Source: Saccopteryx bilineata
Taxonomy: Eukaryota > Chordata > Mammalia > Chiroptera > Emballonuridae
Assembly (NCBI RefSeq): GCF_036850765.1
Contig: NC_089493.1
Span: forward strand, 8,619,632 to 8,683,631
Length of the DNA: 64,000 bases
Reading direction: 5' to 3'
The notes beneath the pieces were generated by a model that ran no database searches, was not told the origin of the DNA, and saw only the letters and a program-made list of their open reading frames with translations. The translations under genes were made by a program, and so were the position numbers. Shown here one piece after another: positions 10,438 through 21,480 of this stretch. Numbering within the stretch: the first letter of the stretch is position 1; every line of letters starts with the position of its first letter.

Positions 10438-11734
10438 TACAGGGGTCTTAATCCATGCTGCCAGGTAGCAGGACAAAGGAGCCCCCAAGCTAAGGGTCAA
10501 AGCAGGTCCTTAATTGGATGGCCGGCTCCTGAATAATTGATTGCTCCTTTACATGAGCTATAGTTTGGGGAGCAAATCACCTTCCCTTTCCTGTCTATTA
10601 CCTGGTCTCTGGTCAGCTAGCTGGTCAGCCACCAGCCGCGGTGGAAGACCTCCCGCAAGCACCCACATGCTCCCCCAGGAGAAAATGAAACATGCGGACA
10701 GTTGCGTTCCTGACCCTGCGGACCCGCTGTCTGCAAGGTGAGCCGGCCAAGGGCCAGGAAAGCCAGAGTCTGAACGGAGAGGCCAGAAGAATTTTGATTC
10801 TCTCTCCCCTGTCATTTCTCGGTTTGTGGCTTCTTTAGGGGGACAGATGGAAGGAGAAAACAATAAAGCAGATGTGATCCGTAGAAAAATGACCCAGAGC
10901 TGCCTCCCTCACCCCCCACAGCGGCACCGGCAGTTGGGGAAGAACGAACCTCCTGCTTACTAATGGAATTTTCCCATGAAAGTCACGCTTCTAAACGCAA
11001 AAGTAATGGCGGCCCGTCTCTCAATGCATTGGAAGGAGCCTGTGTCCCGGCGACAGGGCGAGGGCCTCACAGCCTCTCTCTCCCCGGCTGTGGCCAGTGT
11101 GGCACGTGGTTGTCATGTTGTTTAGGTCGGACTGTAGGTGGGCATCCAGCCCTTCCGTCATTTGTTTATCCCACGCATGTGCGTGGAAAACTGCATCACG
11201 TTCTCATGCATAAGAAGCAGGTGTGGCTGGGGGCTCAGGCCCTGCGTGGGGACATCGACATCAGCAGGGTTGGGTGCTCAGGAACCAGGACATCTCAAGG
11301 GGACATGAAGAGGACCCTTGCATGTCCACAGCCAGAGAGGCTTCCTAGTGACGCCTGGTGCCGGTCCTGAAATCCAAGGGGGAGCTCCTCAGAAAGGGGG
11401 GGTGGGGTGGGAAGGTTGTTTCCATTAGAGAACCCCAGGTATGCTGTTGGCGTATGAACAGTCCAGGGCTGGGTGTCAGCCTCACAACGTCATGGGCTGG
11501 GTCCTCTCTCTCTTGCTCTTGAGTCTTCTTACGGTGTTGCCCATGACCGCACGGCCCAAGGTGACTTTCCCTCCTGCCCAGATTCCCGGAGGCTGGAGAA
11601 GGCCAAAGGAAGAGAGCATGACGTGGAAGGTAAGCCCATCGACTCCCTCCCATTCCCATTGTCCAGAACACGGTCCCCTGGCCACACCCGGCCGCAGAGC
11701 AGGCAGAGAAGGCCGTTCTCATTCTAATGGAATG
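10438..11734. other. unique sequence, no gene seen
   Basis: No transposon or gene recognised. The frame that begins at 11441 has a hydrophobic stretch after an internal Met (about residues 18-38) that resembles a signal peptide, but downstream it consists of the 69-bp repeat, so I treat it as chance. Confidence 0.45.
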
Positions 11735-12845
11735 AGCACGGCTGAGAGTCCTGTGACTGTGCACAGAGGGTACATGGGCGTTGGGGTACTACCGCCAGTG
11801 TCTGCCACAGCCGAGAGGCCTGTGACTGCGCACAGAGGGTACATGGGCGTTGGGGTACTACCGCCAGTGTCTGCCACAGCCGAGAGGCCTGTGACTGTGC
11901 ACAGAGGGTACATGGCCGTTGGGGTACTACCGCCAGTGTCTGCCACAGCCGAGAGGCCTGTGACTGCACAGAGGGTACATGGGCGTTGGGGTACTACCGC
12001 CAGTGTCTGCCACAGCCGAGAGGCCTGTGACTGTGCACAGAGGGTACATGGCCGTTGGGGTACTACCGCCAGTGTCTGCCACAGCCGAGAGGCCTGTGAC
12101 TGCGCACAGAGGGTACATGGGCGTTGGGGTACTACCGCCAGTGTCTGCCACAGCCGAGAGGCCTGTGACTGTGCACAGAGGGTACATGGCCGTTGGGGTA
12201 CTACCGCCAGTGTCTGCCACAGCCGAGAGGCCTGTGACTGCGCACAGAGGGTACATGGCCGTTGGGGTACTACAGCCAGTGTCTGCCACAGCCGAGAGGC
12301 CTGTGACTGTGCACAGAGGGTACATGGGCGTTGGGGTACTACTGCCAGTGTCTGCCACAGCCGAGAGGCCTGTGACTGCGCACAGAGGGTACATGGGCGT
12401 TGGGGTACTACAGCCAGTGTCTGCCACAGCCGAGAGGCCTGTGACTGCGCACAGAGGGTACATGGGCGTTGGGGTACTACCGCCAGTGTCTGCCACAGCC
12501 GAGAGGCCTGTGACTGCGCACAGAGGGTACATGGGCGTTGGGGTACTACCGCCAGTGTCTGCCACAGCCGAGAGGCCTGTGACTGCGCACAGAGGGTACA
12601 TGGGCGTTGGGGTACTACCGCCAGTGTCTGCCACAGCCGAGAGGCCTGTGACTGCGCACAGAGGGTACATGGGCGTTGGGGTACTACCGCCAGTGTCTGC
12701 CACAGCCGAGAGGCCTGTGACTGCGCACAGAGGGTACATGGGCGTTGGGGTACTACCGCCAGTGTCTGCCACAGCCGAGAGGCCTGTGACTGCGCACAGA
12801 GGGTACATGGGCGTTGGGGTACTACCGCCAGTGTCTGCCACAGCG
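11735..12845. repeat. 69-bp minisatellite, about 15.6 units
   Basis: Units begin at 11769, 11838 and 11907; one at 11907-11973 is 67 bp through loss of two bases; then regular 69-bp units from 11974 to 12801 and a partial last one. Variation is mostly at a few sites (ggc/gcc after 'acatg', gcg/gtg before 'cacagag'). Since 69 is 23 codons and the unit lacks stops in several frames, it creates frames of 470 and 341 codons on the plus strand and 386 and 304 codons on the minus strand. None has support as a gene. Confidence 0.98.
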
Positions 12846-13029
12846 CCCAGTAATTACACGGAGCCTGGCTGGCGTGCAAGGGATGCGGCCGTAAATGAAT
12901 TCTCGGCCTTGAGGCGCCCTCAGACTCTGGGCAGTAAACCAGGAACCATGGTGTGCCCTAATAGTCAATACCAGTGCCGTGCACCATGGAAACTGGAAAT
13001 GTAGTGAGCTCGGGCCACGGGGACAGAGC

Positions 13030-13345
13030 ACATGGGCTGGGCGGCGAGACAGCAGGCATTTACTGTCTCACAGTTGTGGAGGCTGGAAGCCAGTATCCGG
13101 GCGTCAGCACAGTCAGGTTCTGATGAGCTCTCTCTTCCTAGCGTATTGATGGCTGCCTCCTCCCTGTGTCCCCACGTGGTGGGGGGAGAGAGGGTGGGAC
13201 ACAGAACTCTCTGGTGCCTCTTCCACTAAGGGCACCAATATCATCATGAGTGCCCCGCTCTCGTGACCTCATCTAAACCCAAATATCTCCCAATACCGTC
13301 AGATCAGACTATGGCATACTCATTTGGGGGGGGACACAAGTCAGC
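13030..13345 (-). mobile_element. MLT1A-like LTR, antisense
   Basis: Antisense MaLR LTR in order: 'ttactgtctcacagttgtgg' then 'aggctggaagcc', 'gctgcctcctccctgtgtcc', a degraded 'agggcaccaatatcatcatg' block, 'gacctcatctaaaccc' and the terminal 'ggggacacaagtcagccc' followed by 'atagca'. No viral internal sequence is present. Confidence 0.8.
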
Positions 13346-13539
13346 CCATAGCACTGGGCAACTGGCTAGGCCTGGCGTGGGATGAGACAAAGGGTCAGAG
13401 TAGGTGTCCTAGGGAAGGGACATCTCAGGAGGGGCTCTGTCCTCTCTCTCTCACCTATGTCTATAGCCCAAAGTCCTCCCAGTCTCTCCACCAGCCCCTT
13501 CTCTCCCTCTTACCCCAGAAGCACTCTGGCCCATCGTTG

Positions 13540-13543
<4 letters not shown>

Positions 13544-13585
<42 letters not shown>

Positions 13586-13596
13586 CGCGCGCACAT
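13544..13596. repeat. (TG)n tract ending in CG-alternating sequence
   Basis: About 15 TG repeats pass into 'gcgcgcgtgtgcgcgcgcac'. Uninterrupted alternating purine-pyrimidine DNA with CG steps is a classical Z-DNA-prone sequence. A complementary-type tract (CG then CA) lies 270 bp downstream. Confidence 0.97.
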
Positions 13597-13869
13597 ACAT
13601 CATGTGTGTTTTTTGGTCACATTCATTCTTAGAATCCACCTCACCTGTGACTCAATAAGCCCTACCCCCCTCATGGGTCCAAAGACACTGGTTTTATTTA
13701 AAGCAAGGAAGCAGCTCTACCAAAGCCATTCTTTGAGCAAAACTTGCCTTCTCTCCACACCACCGACTTGGAGGTCCCCACACTGGGGAACTGGGACTCT
13801 TCTGCTTAAATTAACCAAGTCCGTAGTGCCCACACTCATGGGCACACACGTGTGCGTGCTGCACCACAT

Positions 13870-13909
13870 ACACATGCGCGCGCGCGCACACACACACACA
13901 CACGCATGC
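13870..13909. repeat. (CG)n(CA)n tract
   Basis: 'acatgcgcgcgcgcgcac' runs into (CA)n and ends 'cgcatgc'. It is alternating purine-pyrimidine throughout and roughly the reverse complement of the tract at 13544-13596. Confidence 0.97.
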
Positions 13910-14334
13910 CCAAATAGACAGTCTTCCAGCAATGGGGATGCAGATGAGAGACTCAAGGAGAGGTCTTACTTGCCCTCTGTCAGTGTACCAGAGAATTTAT
14001 TCCACAGACCCATCCATGAATATTTAGCAAAGCAAAAATAACATCCAGTGACACCCATGAGATCCGGCACTCGAAGAGGCCTCTCCCAGGAACGTACACA
14101 AAGCTCTGTGTCCCCGTTGAACTGGATGGAATGTTTGAAATGCACGCATTAGCTCACCGTAACCCCCCAGCCCCCCCATTTCTGATGCAGACACAGAATG
14201 ATGCCAAGCACATTCTTCACAACAACAGAGCCGATCTGCTAGGGTCCGAGGGAGCCACCAAAGAGCTCATGGAACAACACACGGTCAGACGGTCCATTCT
14301 TCTTTTCCTTGGGTAAACATCCAGGTGCGCACGC

Positions 14335-14368
14335 TCACACACACACACACACACACACACGCACATGC
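14335..14368. repeat. (CA)n microsatellite
   Basis: A run of about 12 CA repeats bordered by 'gcacgct' and 'gcacatgcat'. Confidence 0.95.
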
Positions 14369-14439
14369 ATTAAGCAGGGTCTGTTTTAAGACTGGCTAAC
14401 TAGGTTTCACATCCAATAAAGCTGCAAACTTTTTATGAG

Positions 14440-14907
14440 CTGCCACGGACAGCTGAATAATGGCCCCCCAAAGCTATCCGGCAACCCTTAGAACCTGGGA
14501 ACGTGGCCTCGTATGGCAAAGGGGCTTTGTGGCTGCGAGTACGTGAAGGATCTTGAGGTGGGAACGGGCTCCCTGGTTACCCAGGTGAGTCCCAAGTGTA
14601 ATCCCAAGGTTCATTATTAAGAGAGAGGCAGAGGGAGACCTCCTGTAGAAGAGAAAGAGGGCCACAAGAGGAGGGACACGGAGATGCGCTTTGAACGCGG
14701 AGTTAGGAACCAAGAACCCAGGGTTACACACAGTCACCAGAAACTGATTGTCCCTTAGAGCCTCGCAGGGAAACGGCCCTGTCAACACCATGAAACGAAT
14801 TCCAGACTGTGGCCTCCAGAACAGAAAGAGAATGAATTTGTGTTGCTTTCAATCACTACGTTTGTGGCTATTTTGTTACAACAGTGACAGGAAACAGATA
14901 CATCCAC
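14440..14907 (+). mobile_element. MLT1-like LTR, sense
   Basis: Ordered matches to a MaLR LTR: 'agctgaataatggccccc' then 'caaagctatccgg', 'ctcgtatggcaaaggggct', 'aaggatcttgaggtggg', 'ctggttacccaggtgag', 'gcctccagaacagaaagag' then 'aatgaatttgtgttgc', and 'tggctattttgttacaacag' then 'tgacaggaaac'. The subfamily is not certain. It contains no retroviral genes. Confidence 0.75.
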
Positions 14908-15173
14908 AGGCTCCTGCTCGGAAGACAGGGCTTTGTCCCCTGCGCAGGTGTTCGGGCGTCTCCCGAGAAGAGCCACAGGCGTCACCTGCGTCACCTGCGG
15001 CTCTGTCTACGGGGGTCCGCTGTCAGTCCTGGGCCTCCAGAATCTACCTGAGGTTTTGTGTTTGTGTGTTTTAAAGTTTTTGTGTTTCTAATAATAAAGT
15101 CAATACAGGCCCATCGTAGGAAATGTAAGATGTAAAGAAAAGTTGGAATAACATAAAATAAAAATTAAAAAGA

Positions 15174-15293
15174 GCCTGACCTGTGATGGTGCTCTGGATA
15201 TAGCGTCAACCTGAAACGCTGAAGTCGCTGGTTCAAAACCCTGGGCTTGCCCAGTCAAAGCACATATGAGAGTTGATGCTTCCTGCTCCTCCC

Positions 15294-15352
<59 letters not shown>

Positions 15353-15410
15353 CTCTCTGAAATGAATAAATAATAAAAAATAAATAAAATGAATAAAAAA
15401 AAGATAAAAC
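15174..15410 (+). mobile_element. tRNA-derived bat SINE
   Basis: Head 'gcctgacctgtgatggtg', a B-box-like 'ggttcaaaacc', 'cacatatgagagttgatgc', a long CT run (15296-15355) and an A-rich tail with 'aatgaataaa' words. It is the same type as the copy at 7752. The A-rich target makes the duplication ambiguous; 'aaaaagagcct' upstream against 'aaaaagaacct' at the 3' side is a possible imperfect match. Confidence 0.93.
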
Positions 15411-15452
15411 AAAAAGAACCTAATCCCACCCTTCAGAAATAACCTCCTTATA

Positions 15453-15555
15453 AAATAAACTTATAGCCCTGGCTGGATCGCTGTTAGAGCACTATCCCAA
15501 TATGTAAAGGTTGTGGGTTCAATCCCCAGTCATGGCACATACAGGAACAGATTGA

Positions 15556-15591
<36 letters not shown>

Positions 15592-15640
15592 TTCCTCTCT
15601 CTCTAAAATCAATCAATCAATAAAAATAAATAAACTTATA
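15453..15640 (+). mobile_element. Ves-like bat SINE with 13-bp target duplication
   Basis: Body 15466-15627 begins 'gccctggctggatcgctg' and contains 'gtgggttcaatccccagtc' with a B box, then a CT run and an A-rich tail. 'aaataaacttata' flanks it at 15453-15465 and 15628-15640. This is the short head-only architecture typical of Ves SINEs. Confidence 0.96.
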
Positions 15641-15679
15641 AATTTACTTCATGATTATTCTTTAATATTACGCCTTCGT

Positions 15680-15800
15680 TCACTCATGCCCAGACAGTAA
15701 GGACCACGAAGTCACCCTCGCTCTATTTCGCATGCTCAGTGCCTGTACACAGGTGTTCCATGCATGCAATGCGTGATTACTGAATGAGTCACCTCTACTA
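15680..15800 (+). mobile_element. L2 LINE 3' end
   Basis: 'ccagacagtaaggaccacga', then 'atgctcagtgcctgtacaca' and 'attactgaatgagtc' follow the 3' terminus of L2. Confidence 0.5.
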
Positions 15801-15849
15801 GCATTCTAGCACATTTCTTCCAGTCTTATTTCTGTGTCTACTATTGCAT

Positions 15850-16120
15850 ATTTTTTATGTAGTATCCACATGGTTTTGCCCTATCTTCTTCACCTAGTAT
15901 TTACCCTGACATATCCCAAAGTCATTAGTCTTCATAGCAGCCCTTGAGCACAGCCTATGGATGTTTCTTTGTTATTAGCTTGTTTTCTTCTCTCTTTTTT
16001 TCCTTTTCCTGTTATAAATGATGCAGTCATGAACATCGTGGTACATACACCTTTCTGCACATTTCTGGTTATTCTCTCAAAGTACACAGAAGCACAGCAC
16101 GTCCTCATTTTTAAGACCAA
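15850..16120 (-). mobile_element. old L1M LINE fragment, antisense
   Basis: Antisense L1 3' words occur in order: 'cacctagtatttaccctgac', 'gttataaatgatgcagtcat' then 'gaacatcgtggtacataca', and 'tctggttattctctcaaag'. Frames are fully decayed. Confidence 0.6.
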
Positions 16121-16264
16121 TTACAGCTGACAGTTCATGCATTTAAATAGTTTGAAACCAACTCTGTTACCAAGAGGAGACCTCAGTGACCTGGAACAGC
16201 AGGACACACAATCGCATGGTGACTCCAACACTGACCTGCTTAGTTTTCCTCCAAGCAGAGAAAT

Positions 16265-16400
16265 CCCACTGGGCCACACGGGACTCAGGCTTGGGTGTGA
16301 GATTTGCCACTTTCTAGCCAAGTCCATTTCCTCTGGGATCCCTCTTCTTTAAAAGAGGGAGACCGGGTAATGACTTTAAGTTCTCTTCCAGGAAGAAACT
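16265..16400 (+). mobile_element. MIR SINE fragment
   Basis: 'gacttgggtgtgagatttgc' like wording is followed by 'cactttctagccaagtcc' and 'atttcctctgggatccctc', then 'aaaagagggagaccgggt': the MIR core in sense order. Confidence 0.6.
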
Positions 16401-16870
16401 TCTAGAAGCGTCTCTGGAAGACCATACCCAAAGGGGAAGAGCCGATGAAAACTAGGCACAACTCATGCCAGACGATTAAATGTTTATTTAAAGAGTCAGA
16501 TTTACCCAGCCGTGCTCAGAAGCACTTTCCTGGGACGACGTGGCATTTGTTGAAGAATGATTCAAACAATTCAAAGCACATGAAAAACCTTCCTTCTCTG
16601 TTAACAGAGTAAAAGAAGTAGTTGGCCTGACTGAGCAGATGCAACAAACTCCTCTTGTGCAGAGTCAGAGGAAACAAAAGGTGATTTGTGAGGAATGCCT
16701 TTGGCGGGATTGGAAGCGGCATCGTTGTTATTACTGGGTTCCAGTGCTTTGAGAGGTGTAATCCAGGCCTGAGGGATGGAAGAACTGTGTCAGCCGAGGT
16801 TCTCCTCATCCACGTCCTGCTTATAAGGAAGACTTCAGGCAGCCCCTGCCCCCGCTTCTCTGGGAAATTT
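16401..16870. other. unique sequence, no gene seen
   Basis: No repeat recognised. An antisense frame of 119 codons (16516-16875) has no domain. Confidence 0.4.
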
Positions 16871-16879
16871 GACACTTAC

Positions 16880-16990
16880 TTACTCATTCATTCCTTTATT
16901 CAGTCAGTCACTCACTCACTCAACAAACATTTGCTGGAAAGCTGGGCCAGTCCCTCTGTCAGACCCTGGAGGGTGGGATTGAGCAGGGCA
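16880..16990 (-). mobile_element. L2 LINE 3'-end remnant, antisense
   Basis: 'attcattcctttattcagtc', a CACT run, then 'caacaaacatttgctggaaa' and 'gctgggccagtccctctgtc' reproduce the antisense L2 end with its TGAATGAA-type tail. Confidence 0.65.
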
Positions 16991-17205
16991 TGATCTCTCT
17001 GGCCTAATGGGAAGACCACAGAAATCCTAGACCTGCCTCAAACTGGCCATGTGGCCTGAGAAAATATACCTCCTTTTAGCTTCCTGTAACGGGAACCACC
17101 AATACTTTATCAGAGCCTCTCATAAAGGGTAAGTCAAGGTGCGCATCACGTGTGCCCAGTGCCTGGTACAGAGGAGACAATAAATGCCATTTTTCCACCT
17201 CGGCC
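16990..17205 (+). mobile_element. MIR SINE
   Basis: MIR core and 3' end in sense order: 'cctagacctgcctcaaactg' then 'gccatgtggcctgag', 'tacctccttttagcttcc', 'gtgcccagtgcctggtacag' and 'acaataaatgcc'. Confidence 0.65.
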
Positions 17206-17750
17206 TGGAAACACTCACAGCTTGATAAGCGAGTCAGGAATACGTTCTTTCCATCTAACAGGGTTTTGCGAAGTTGTGTGTAAGCGTCGTGTAGAGAGAC
17301 ACGGAGCGCTCTGCTTTTTTCAGATGCATAGAAGGAATGTTCCGAGCGGGTTGGGGCCAGGTGAAGGGTTTGCAAGCCCCAGTGCCGCCCTTGGGCGCCA
17401 AGTGTTTAAAATCAGCCTGCAAGGGTGCAGGCTGATGGGTGTTTATTTAGACACACATGCCAACAGCCTGTAACACGTGCCCAGAAGAGGGAAGGGGGCC
17501 AGCAGGAATGATAGATTTTCATGTGCAAGGAAGAATCGCGGCTGTGAAACAGGAAGGGAAAGAGGCCTCGCTTTTGGATGAGGCTGCAAGGAGGGATGAG
17601 ACGTGTTTCTCCTCACAGCTAGAGAAGGGGGCCAAGCTGGGCTGCAGGAGCAGACAGCCTCACCTGGTGGACTGCACCTCTGGGCGCAGCGGCCTGACTC
17701 TGTGTCTCGACATTGCTGCCCACTAAACGCGAGAGGCCGGGCAAGCTCGT
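17206..17750. other. unique sequence, no gene seen
   Basis: No repeat or gene recognised. Overlapping frames near 100 codons show no domain. A short inverted repeat 'agcctgcaagggtgcaggct' lies at 17413-17432 and could form a small hairpin. Confidence 0.4.
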
Positions 17751-17754
17751 TCCC

Positions 17755-17905
17755 CAGAAAGTTCCATCCTATGTCTAATAGGGGAGATTACGGTGCCTAC
17801 TTCGGAGAACTGGTGTGGGTGTCGAATGGGGGGACGCTGGGAGAGAGCCTCCCATGCTGCCTGGCCCCCAGCACGTGCTCGATAAATGTTAGTTATTATT
17901 AGGAG
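17755..17905 (+). mobile_element. MIR SINE 3' half
   Basis: 'taataggggagattacgg' then 'tgcctacttcggag', 'ctggcccccagcacgtgctc' and 'gataaatgttagttattatt' match the MIR 3' end with its ATT tail. Confidence 0.8.
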
Positions 17906-18240
17906 TCTGTAGCAGGCTGGTCGATATGCTTTTAACTCAGTGGTCCTTTGAACTCCAAAAGAGTCAGTTGCCCCTACAGAGGGCTGGGTCAGGGGGAGAC
18001 TTTAAAAAGAGGGAAGAAGGGAGAGGTGCACTCACACCCTGGTGCGGACCAGGCTGGGTCCACAGCTCACACTTATGATTGGCCAATAACCCACTATTCC
18101 CATTGCAGAATTTATTGTCACTCCGAGTGTGGGGATGTCTTAAGATACAGATTCGACAAAGATTCCCCAAGAACTGTTCTATGTTCCAGGACTTGCATGC
18201 CAGACATCACCTCTCCTTGTTTGAGCTCAGTTTAACCACC
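17906..18240. other. unique sequence, no gene seen
   Basis: No repeat or domain recognised. The 95-codon frame at 17948-18235 lacks support. Confidence 0.4.
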
Positions 18241-18244
18241 CTTT

Positions 18245-18370
18245 TGGCAGCAGCATGAGGTAACGTTAGTGTGTCAGGAGGCACAGAGAGGCTAACTGAC
18301 TTGCCCGAGGACACACAGCATGGAGGTGGCAAAGCAGAGGTTTCAAATTGGGTCTGAATAACCCATGGCC
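18245..18370 (-). mobile_element. MIR SINE fragment, antisense
   Basis: 'aggcacagagaggctaactg', 'acttgcccgaggacacacag' and 'catggaggtggcaaagcag' are the antisense MIR core. Confidence 0.75.
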
Positions 18371-19435
18371 TTTCATAACTTCATGGACATAACTCAGTTT
18401 CCTATGCGGCTATGTTACTGGACGGATGAGTATCCCGTCAGAGATGGGGGTGCCTTGGAGGACACACATAGGGAACACAGGCTCCCTCCTTGGTCAGGCC
18501 TCCTGGCTACCAGCAGAAAGACATCCGTCCTGTGGCTGCTGACTGACCACATCCGCATCCAAGCTCCTGGTGCTGACTTTCAGGGGCAGTGCACTAACCA
18601 ACAAACACAGACAAACCACCGTTTCTGCGTCATTGAGAATGGGGAGCCCTCCTGAGCGTGCGCGAGATGGAGAGCTCATTAGGAGACGAGGCGCTATTGG
18701 CTGAACAGAGTCAGGGGGACAAGACACAGCCAGCTGGCCTGTCCCTGCACTTCCCATGCCCTGCAGTGACGGGGGGATGCACATTCCCACTCTGAGGAGC
18801 CAGGACTTGCTCACAAGAGGACTCGGCCTCTGCCCTGCTGACCCTGTCTGAGTCCCCTTGGGCTCAGCCCTGGAGCATCAGGAAGCATGTGCAAAGACCC
18901 GAGGATGTACGCAGCCATTCAAGGGCGGCTCGAACCCCTGACACACCAAAATGACTGGCGTGCAGCAAATGACTCACAAGACCCGAACTCCTGGGGTGCT
19001 CAGAAGTCACTGGGCAGCCTCTCATCGACCTCCTTGCCAGCCTTCAGGCCCCCTGAGGTTCCTGGATAGTTGTGCCCACAAGGATGGCACAGGGACTGTG
19101 CCCCAAAGACTCTACCCCTTGCAGTCCCGTGACTTCAGCCTGAATGCCTTCTCTCCTTATTGACCTTCATTCCTGGCCACCCCACTGACCGACTCTTTCC
19201 CTCGTCTCAGAGAGCAGTCCCCTCACCCCTCTGCCTGCCGCGTGGACGAGAAGCTCTCACGACTGCCGGAGGGCGCTCATCTTCACAGCTCCGGCTCCTG
19301 GCTCAGCTCACCCCAGAATAGCTAAAGAGAGGCCTGTTGCATAAATTTCATAATTAATTATGTATTCCTTATGTTCCCATATGCCCTTATGCCCCCATTT
19401 TCACATCGTTTGTGGGACTTATAGCATAACTGGAC
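18371..19435. other. unique sequence, no gene seen
   Basis: No gene recognised. Two short words match MIR-like 'ggacataactcagtttcct' (18385-18403), also present at 26148-26166. The part at 19320-19450 is AT-rich. Confidence 0.4.
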
Positions 19436-19439
19436 TTTA

Positions 19440-19680
19440 TAGTTTTAAAGGGCTCTTTCAACATGGTCTCGTTATTCTTTATAATAACCCTACCAGGTAG
19501 CTGTTCCTCCAGCTGTCCCTACAGTACTCTTTTTTCTTTCCTCTCGATGACAAAACTTAGGTTCAAAGAGATGCATGATTTACCCAAAGCCACACAGCAA
19601 CGTGGCAGCAAAGATGGGGCTCAGCCTGAGCTTCGGGCCCTGCGTCTGCCAAGGACAAGCAAGGTCCAGAGCCCCTGCAG
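19440..19680 (-). mobile_element. MIR SINE, antisense, with a spacer
   Basis: 'ataataaccctaccaggtag', 'gatgacaaaacttaggttc', 'acccaaagccacacagcaac' and 'gtggcagcaaagatggggc' follow the antisense MIR order, interrupted by a pyrimidine-rich segment. Confidence 0.7.
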
Positions 19681-20335
19681 CCCGCCCTGCCCTCAGACAC
19701 GAGCCCCAGGAGGCCACGCAGGCCCAGACTCAGATCGCCCCCTAGGCCTGGCAGCCCCTCACCTGGGCCAGGCTGGGCACGGCCAAGGCCCGGAGGCCCT
19801 CCTGCTGGACAGCCTGTCCTGCCTGCCTGCCCACGGGCGGCCTCAACCAGCTGCCCTCCGCCGTCTGCCGGTTCCAAGCTTTTCGGCGAACTGGCACCTA
19901 ATCCCCCACCATCTGTGAGCGGAGCGAGTCTTGGCTACCTCTTGGTGCTTCTTCAAATCAACTTGCAAGTTTTCAAAGTGACGCAGGTTCTTGGTGCCTG
20001 CAAAAATGTCAGCTTCCGTCACATCTGATTAAAACTGAAAAATATGAAAAGGTTTTGGATAAACTGAGACGAGCCTGGTTCTTCTCTTTTCTTAAGTGGG
20101 ATTGCTTTCTTTTCTTTCTTACTTTTTTTTTTTTTTAATAAATGAAGAGTTCAGTTGTTTTCCTCTGATTGTCAGAGGGCTAAACACCGCCGCGCTCTGT
20201 TGAGCGTCGTCAGGGCCACAGCGTCAGTCCAGACCACAGCGGACTCTGTCCAGATTGTGTGAGCTGTGCTATAGGTCACTTTCCAGCAAGGACTAACTGA
20301 TGCAGGGCCCCTTGACGAGGGAACAGTTGTGGAGA
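19681..20335. other. unique sequence, no gene seen
   Basis: A GC-rich, proline/alanine-type stretch (19670-19880) has overlapping open frames on both strands (151 and 104 codons) with no recognisable domain. A poly-T run of 14 lies near 20126-20139. Confidence 0.4.
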
Positions 20336-20339
20336 AAAT

Positions 20340-20530
20340 AGTCATAGTGGGTAACACACCTGTGCCAGGGACAGTGTCCCGTGCGCATTCACTAACATAA
20401 CCCTACAAGTAGCTTTGACCTTCAGAGAAATGAGGAAACGGGGCCCAGGGTGCCACTAGTCACATGGCTAGTAGGTGACAGAGTAGGGCAGGCATGCTGG
20501 CTCAACCCCCTGCATTTAGCCTCTTTGGGA
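20340..20530 (-). mobile_element. MIR SINE, antisense
   Basis: 'acctgtgccagggacagtgt', 'attcactaacataaccctac', 'gagaaatgaggaaacgggg', 'gtcacatggctagtaggtga' and 'gctcaaccccctgcatttag' are antisense MIR in order. Confidence 0.85.
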
Positions 20531-21285
20531 CATGACCTCCTCGCTCATAGTCAAGGTCTCATCGGGTGACATGGGGGCCAGGACCACGCCGGGGAGCCTG
20601 CAGGCTGGGGACGTGGCTTGGACTCTTCCCCGAGAGCACTGAGAAGCAGAGGAGGGTTCTGAGCAGGGGCTGGCAGGGTCAGCCCGCCTGACATAGAGCA
20701 CTGTGGCCACCACGTGGACACTCACCCATCCATCCGGGAAGTGGCGCACAGCTCCAGGCTCGAGTCTAAGGGGGAAGGAGAGATGGATGAAACCCAAGCC
20801 CAGGAGAAGAGCCAGTGTGTCATTGTGGAACCACCAGAGTGGAGCAGGTGGACTCTGCTGCTCCAGACCCAGCCCCTGATTTCTAAATCAGTCTCCAGCC
20901 GCACACACCCCTGCACCCATAGGAGGGTCACAGCCCCTGCTCCCCTGTGCCTGCAGGGGTCTCACCCCTCGGCTGCCTGGCAAGCAGACCCTTCCGCCTC
21001 ATCCCAGCTTAGTGCACCGGGTTCTGCAAAGCCTCCCCGGCCATCTCCTCCTGCTCTCCCCAGAGTAGCTGTGCCCCTCCATGCATGGCGGTCCTTCTCA
21101 GGGAATACCCTCCCCCTCTCCCTGCCATCCACTTCTCTGTGAGTGGCTCTGTCTCCATAACTGGACAGGAGGTGGGCAGCTTGAGGGAAGGGGCTTCTTG
21201 TCACTCATCTGCAGGTCCCCAGGCCCCTTCCAAAGAGAAGTGGGGGTGAATTGAACCTGGGGAACAGACTACGTGGGCTGTCTGG
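20531..21285. other. unique sequence, no gene seen
   Basis: No repeat recognised. Frames of 142 (plus) and 93 (minus) codons overlap and carry no domain. Confidence 0.4.
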
Positions 21286-21289
21286 GAAG

Positions 21290-21480
21290 ATAACATGACC
21301 CTGATACACCGCCACCAACTGAGAGTCCCCATTTTGCCAGACGTCCTCACGCAAGCGCTCACCTCTCGGTTTCCTCATCCATCATGGGAGGGGACAGAAA
21401 ACCTCAGAGTTGTGGGACAAAGTGCTTGGTGCCTGGTTACACTCAATGTCTAGTGGCCTTTACTACTGCGGCTACCGCCA
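21290..21480 (+). mobile_element. MIR SINE leading into the trinucleotide array
   Basis: 'caactgagagtccccatttt', 'tcggtttcctcatccatcat', 'gggacaaagtgcttggtgcc' and 'tggttacactcaatgtctag' follow the sense MIR core and end. The normal A/T trinucleotide tail is replaced by the long array that begins here. Confidence 0.65.

Noticed and set aside
11735..12845. CRISPR-like array
   Set aside because: Units are contiguous tandem copies with no unique spacers, and the genome is mammalian. The same applies to the 110-, 48- and 38-bp arrays.
11441..12853. 470-codon frame with signal-peptide-like start and repeat body
   Set aside because: The body is the 69-bp minisatellite, equally open on the other strand, and one unit shifts the frame. 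No splice or promoter evidence.
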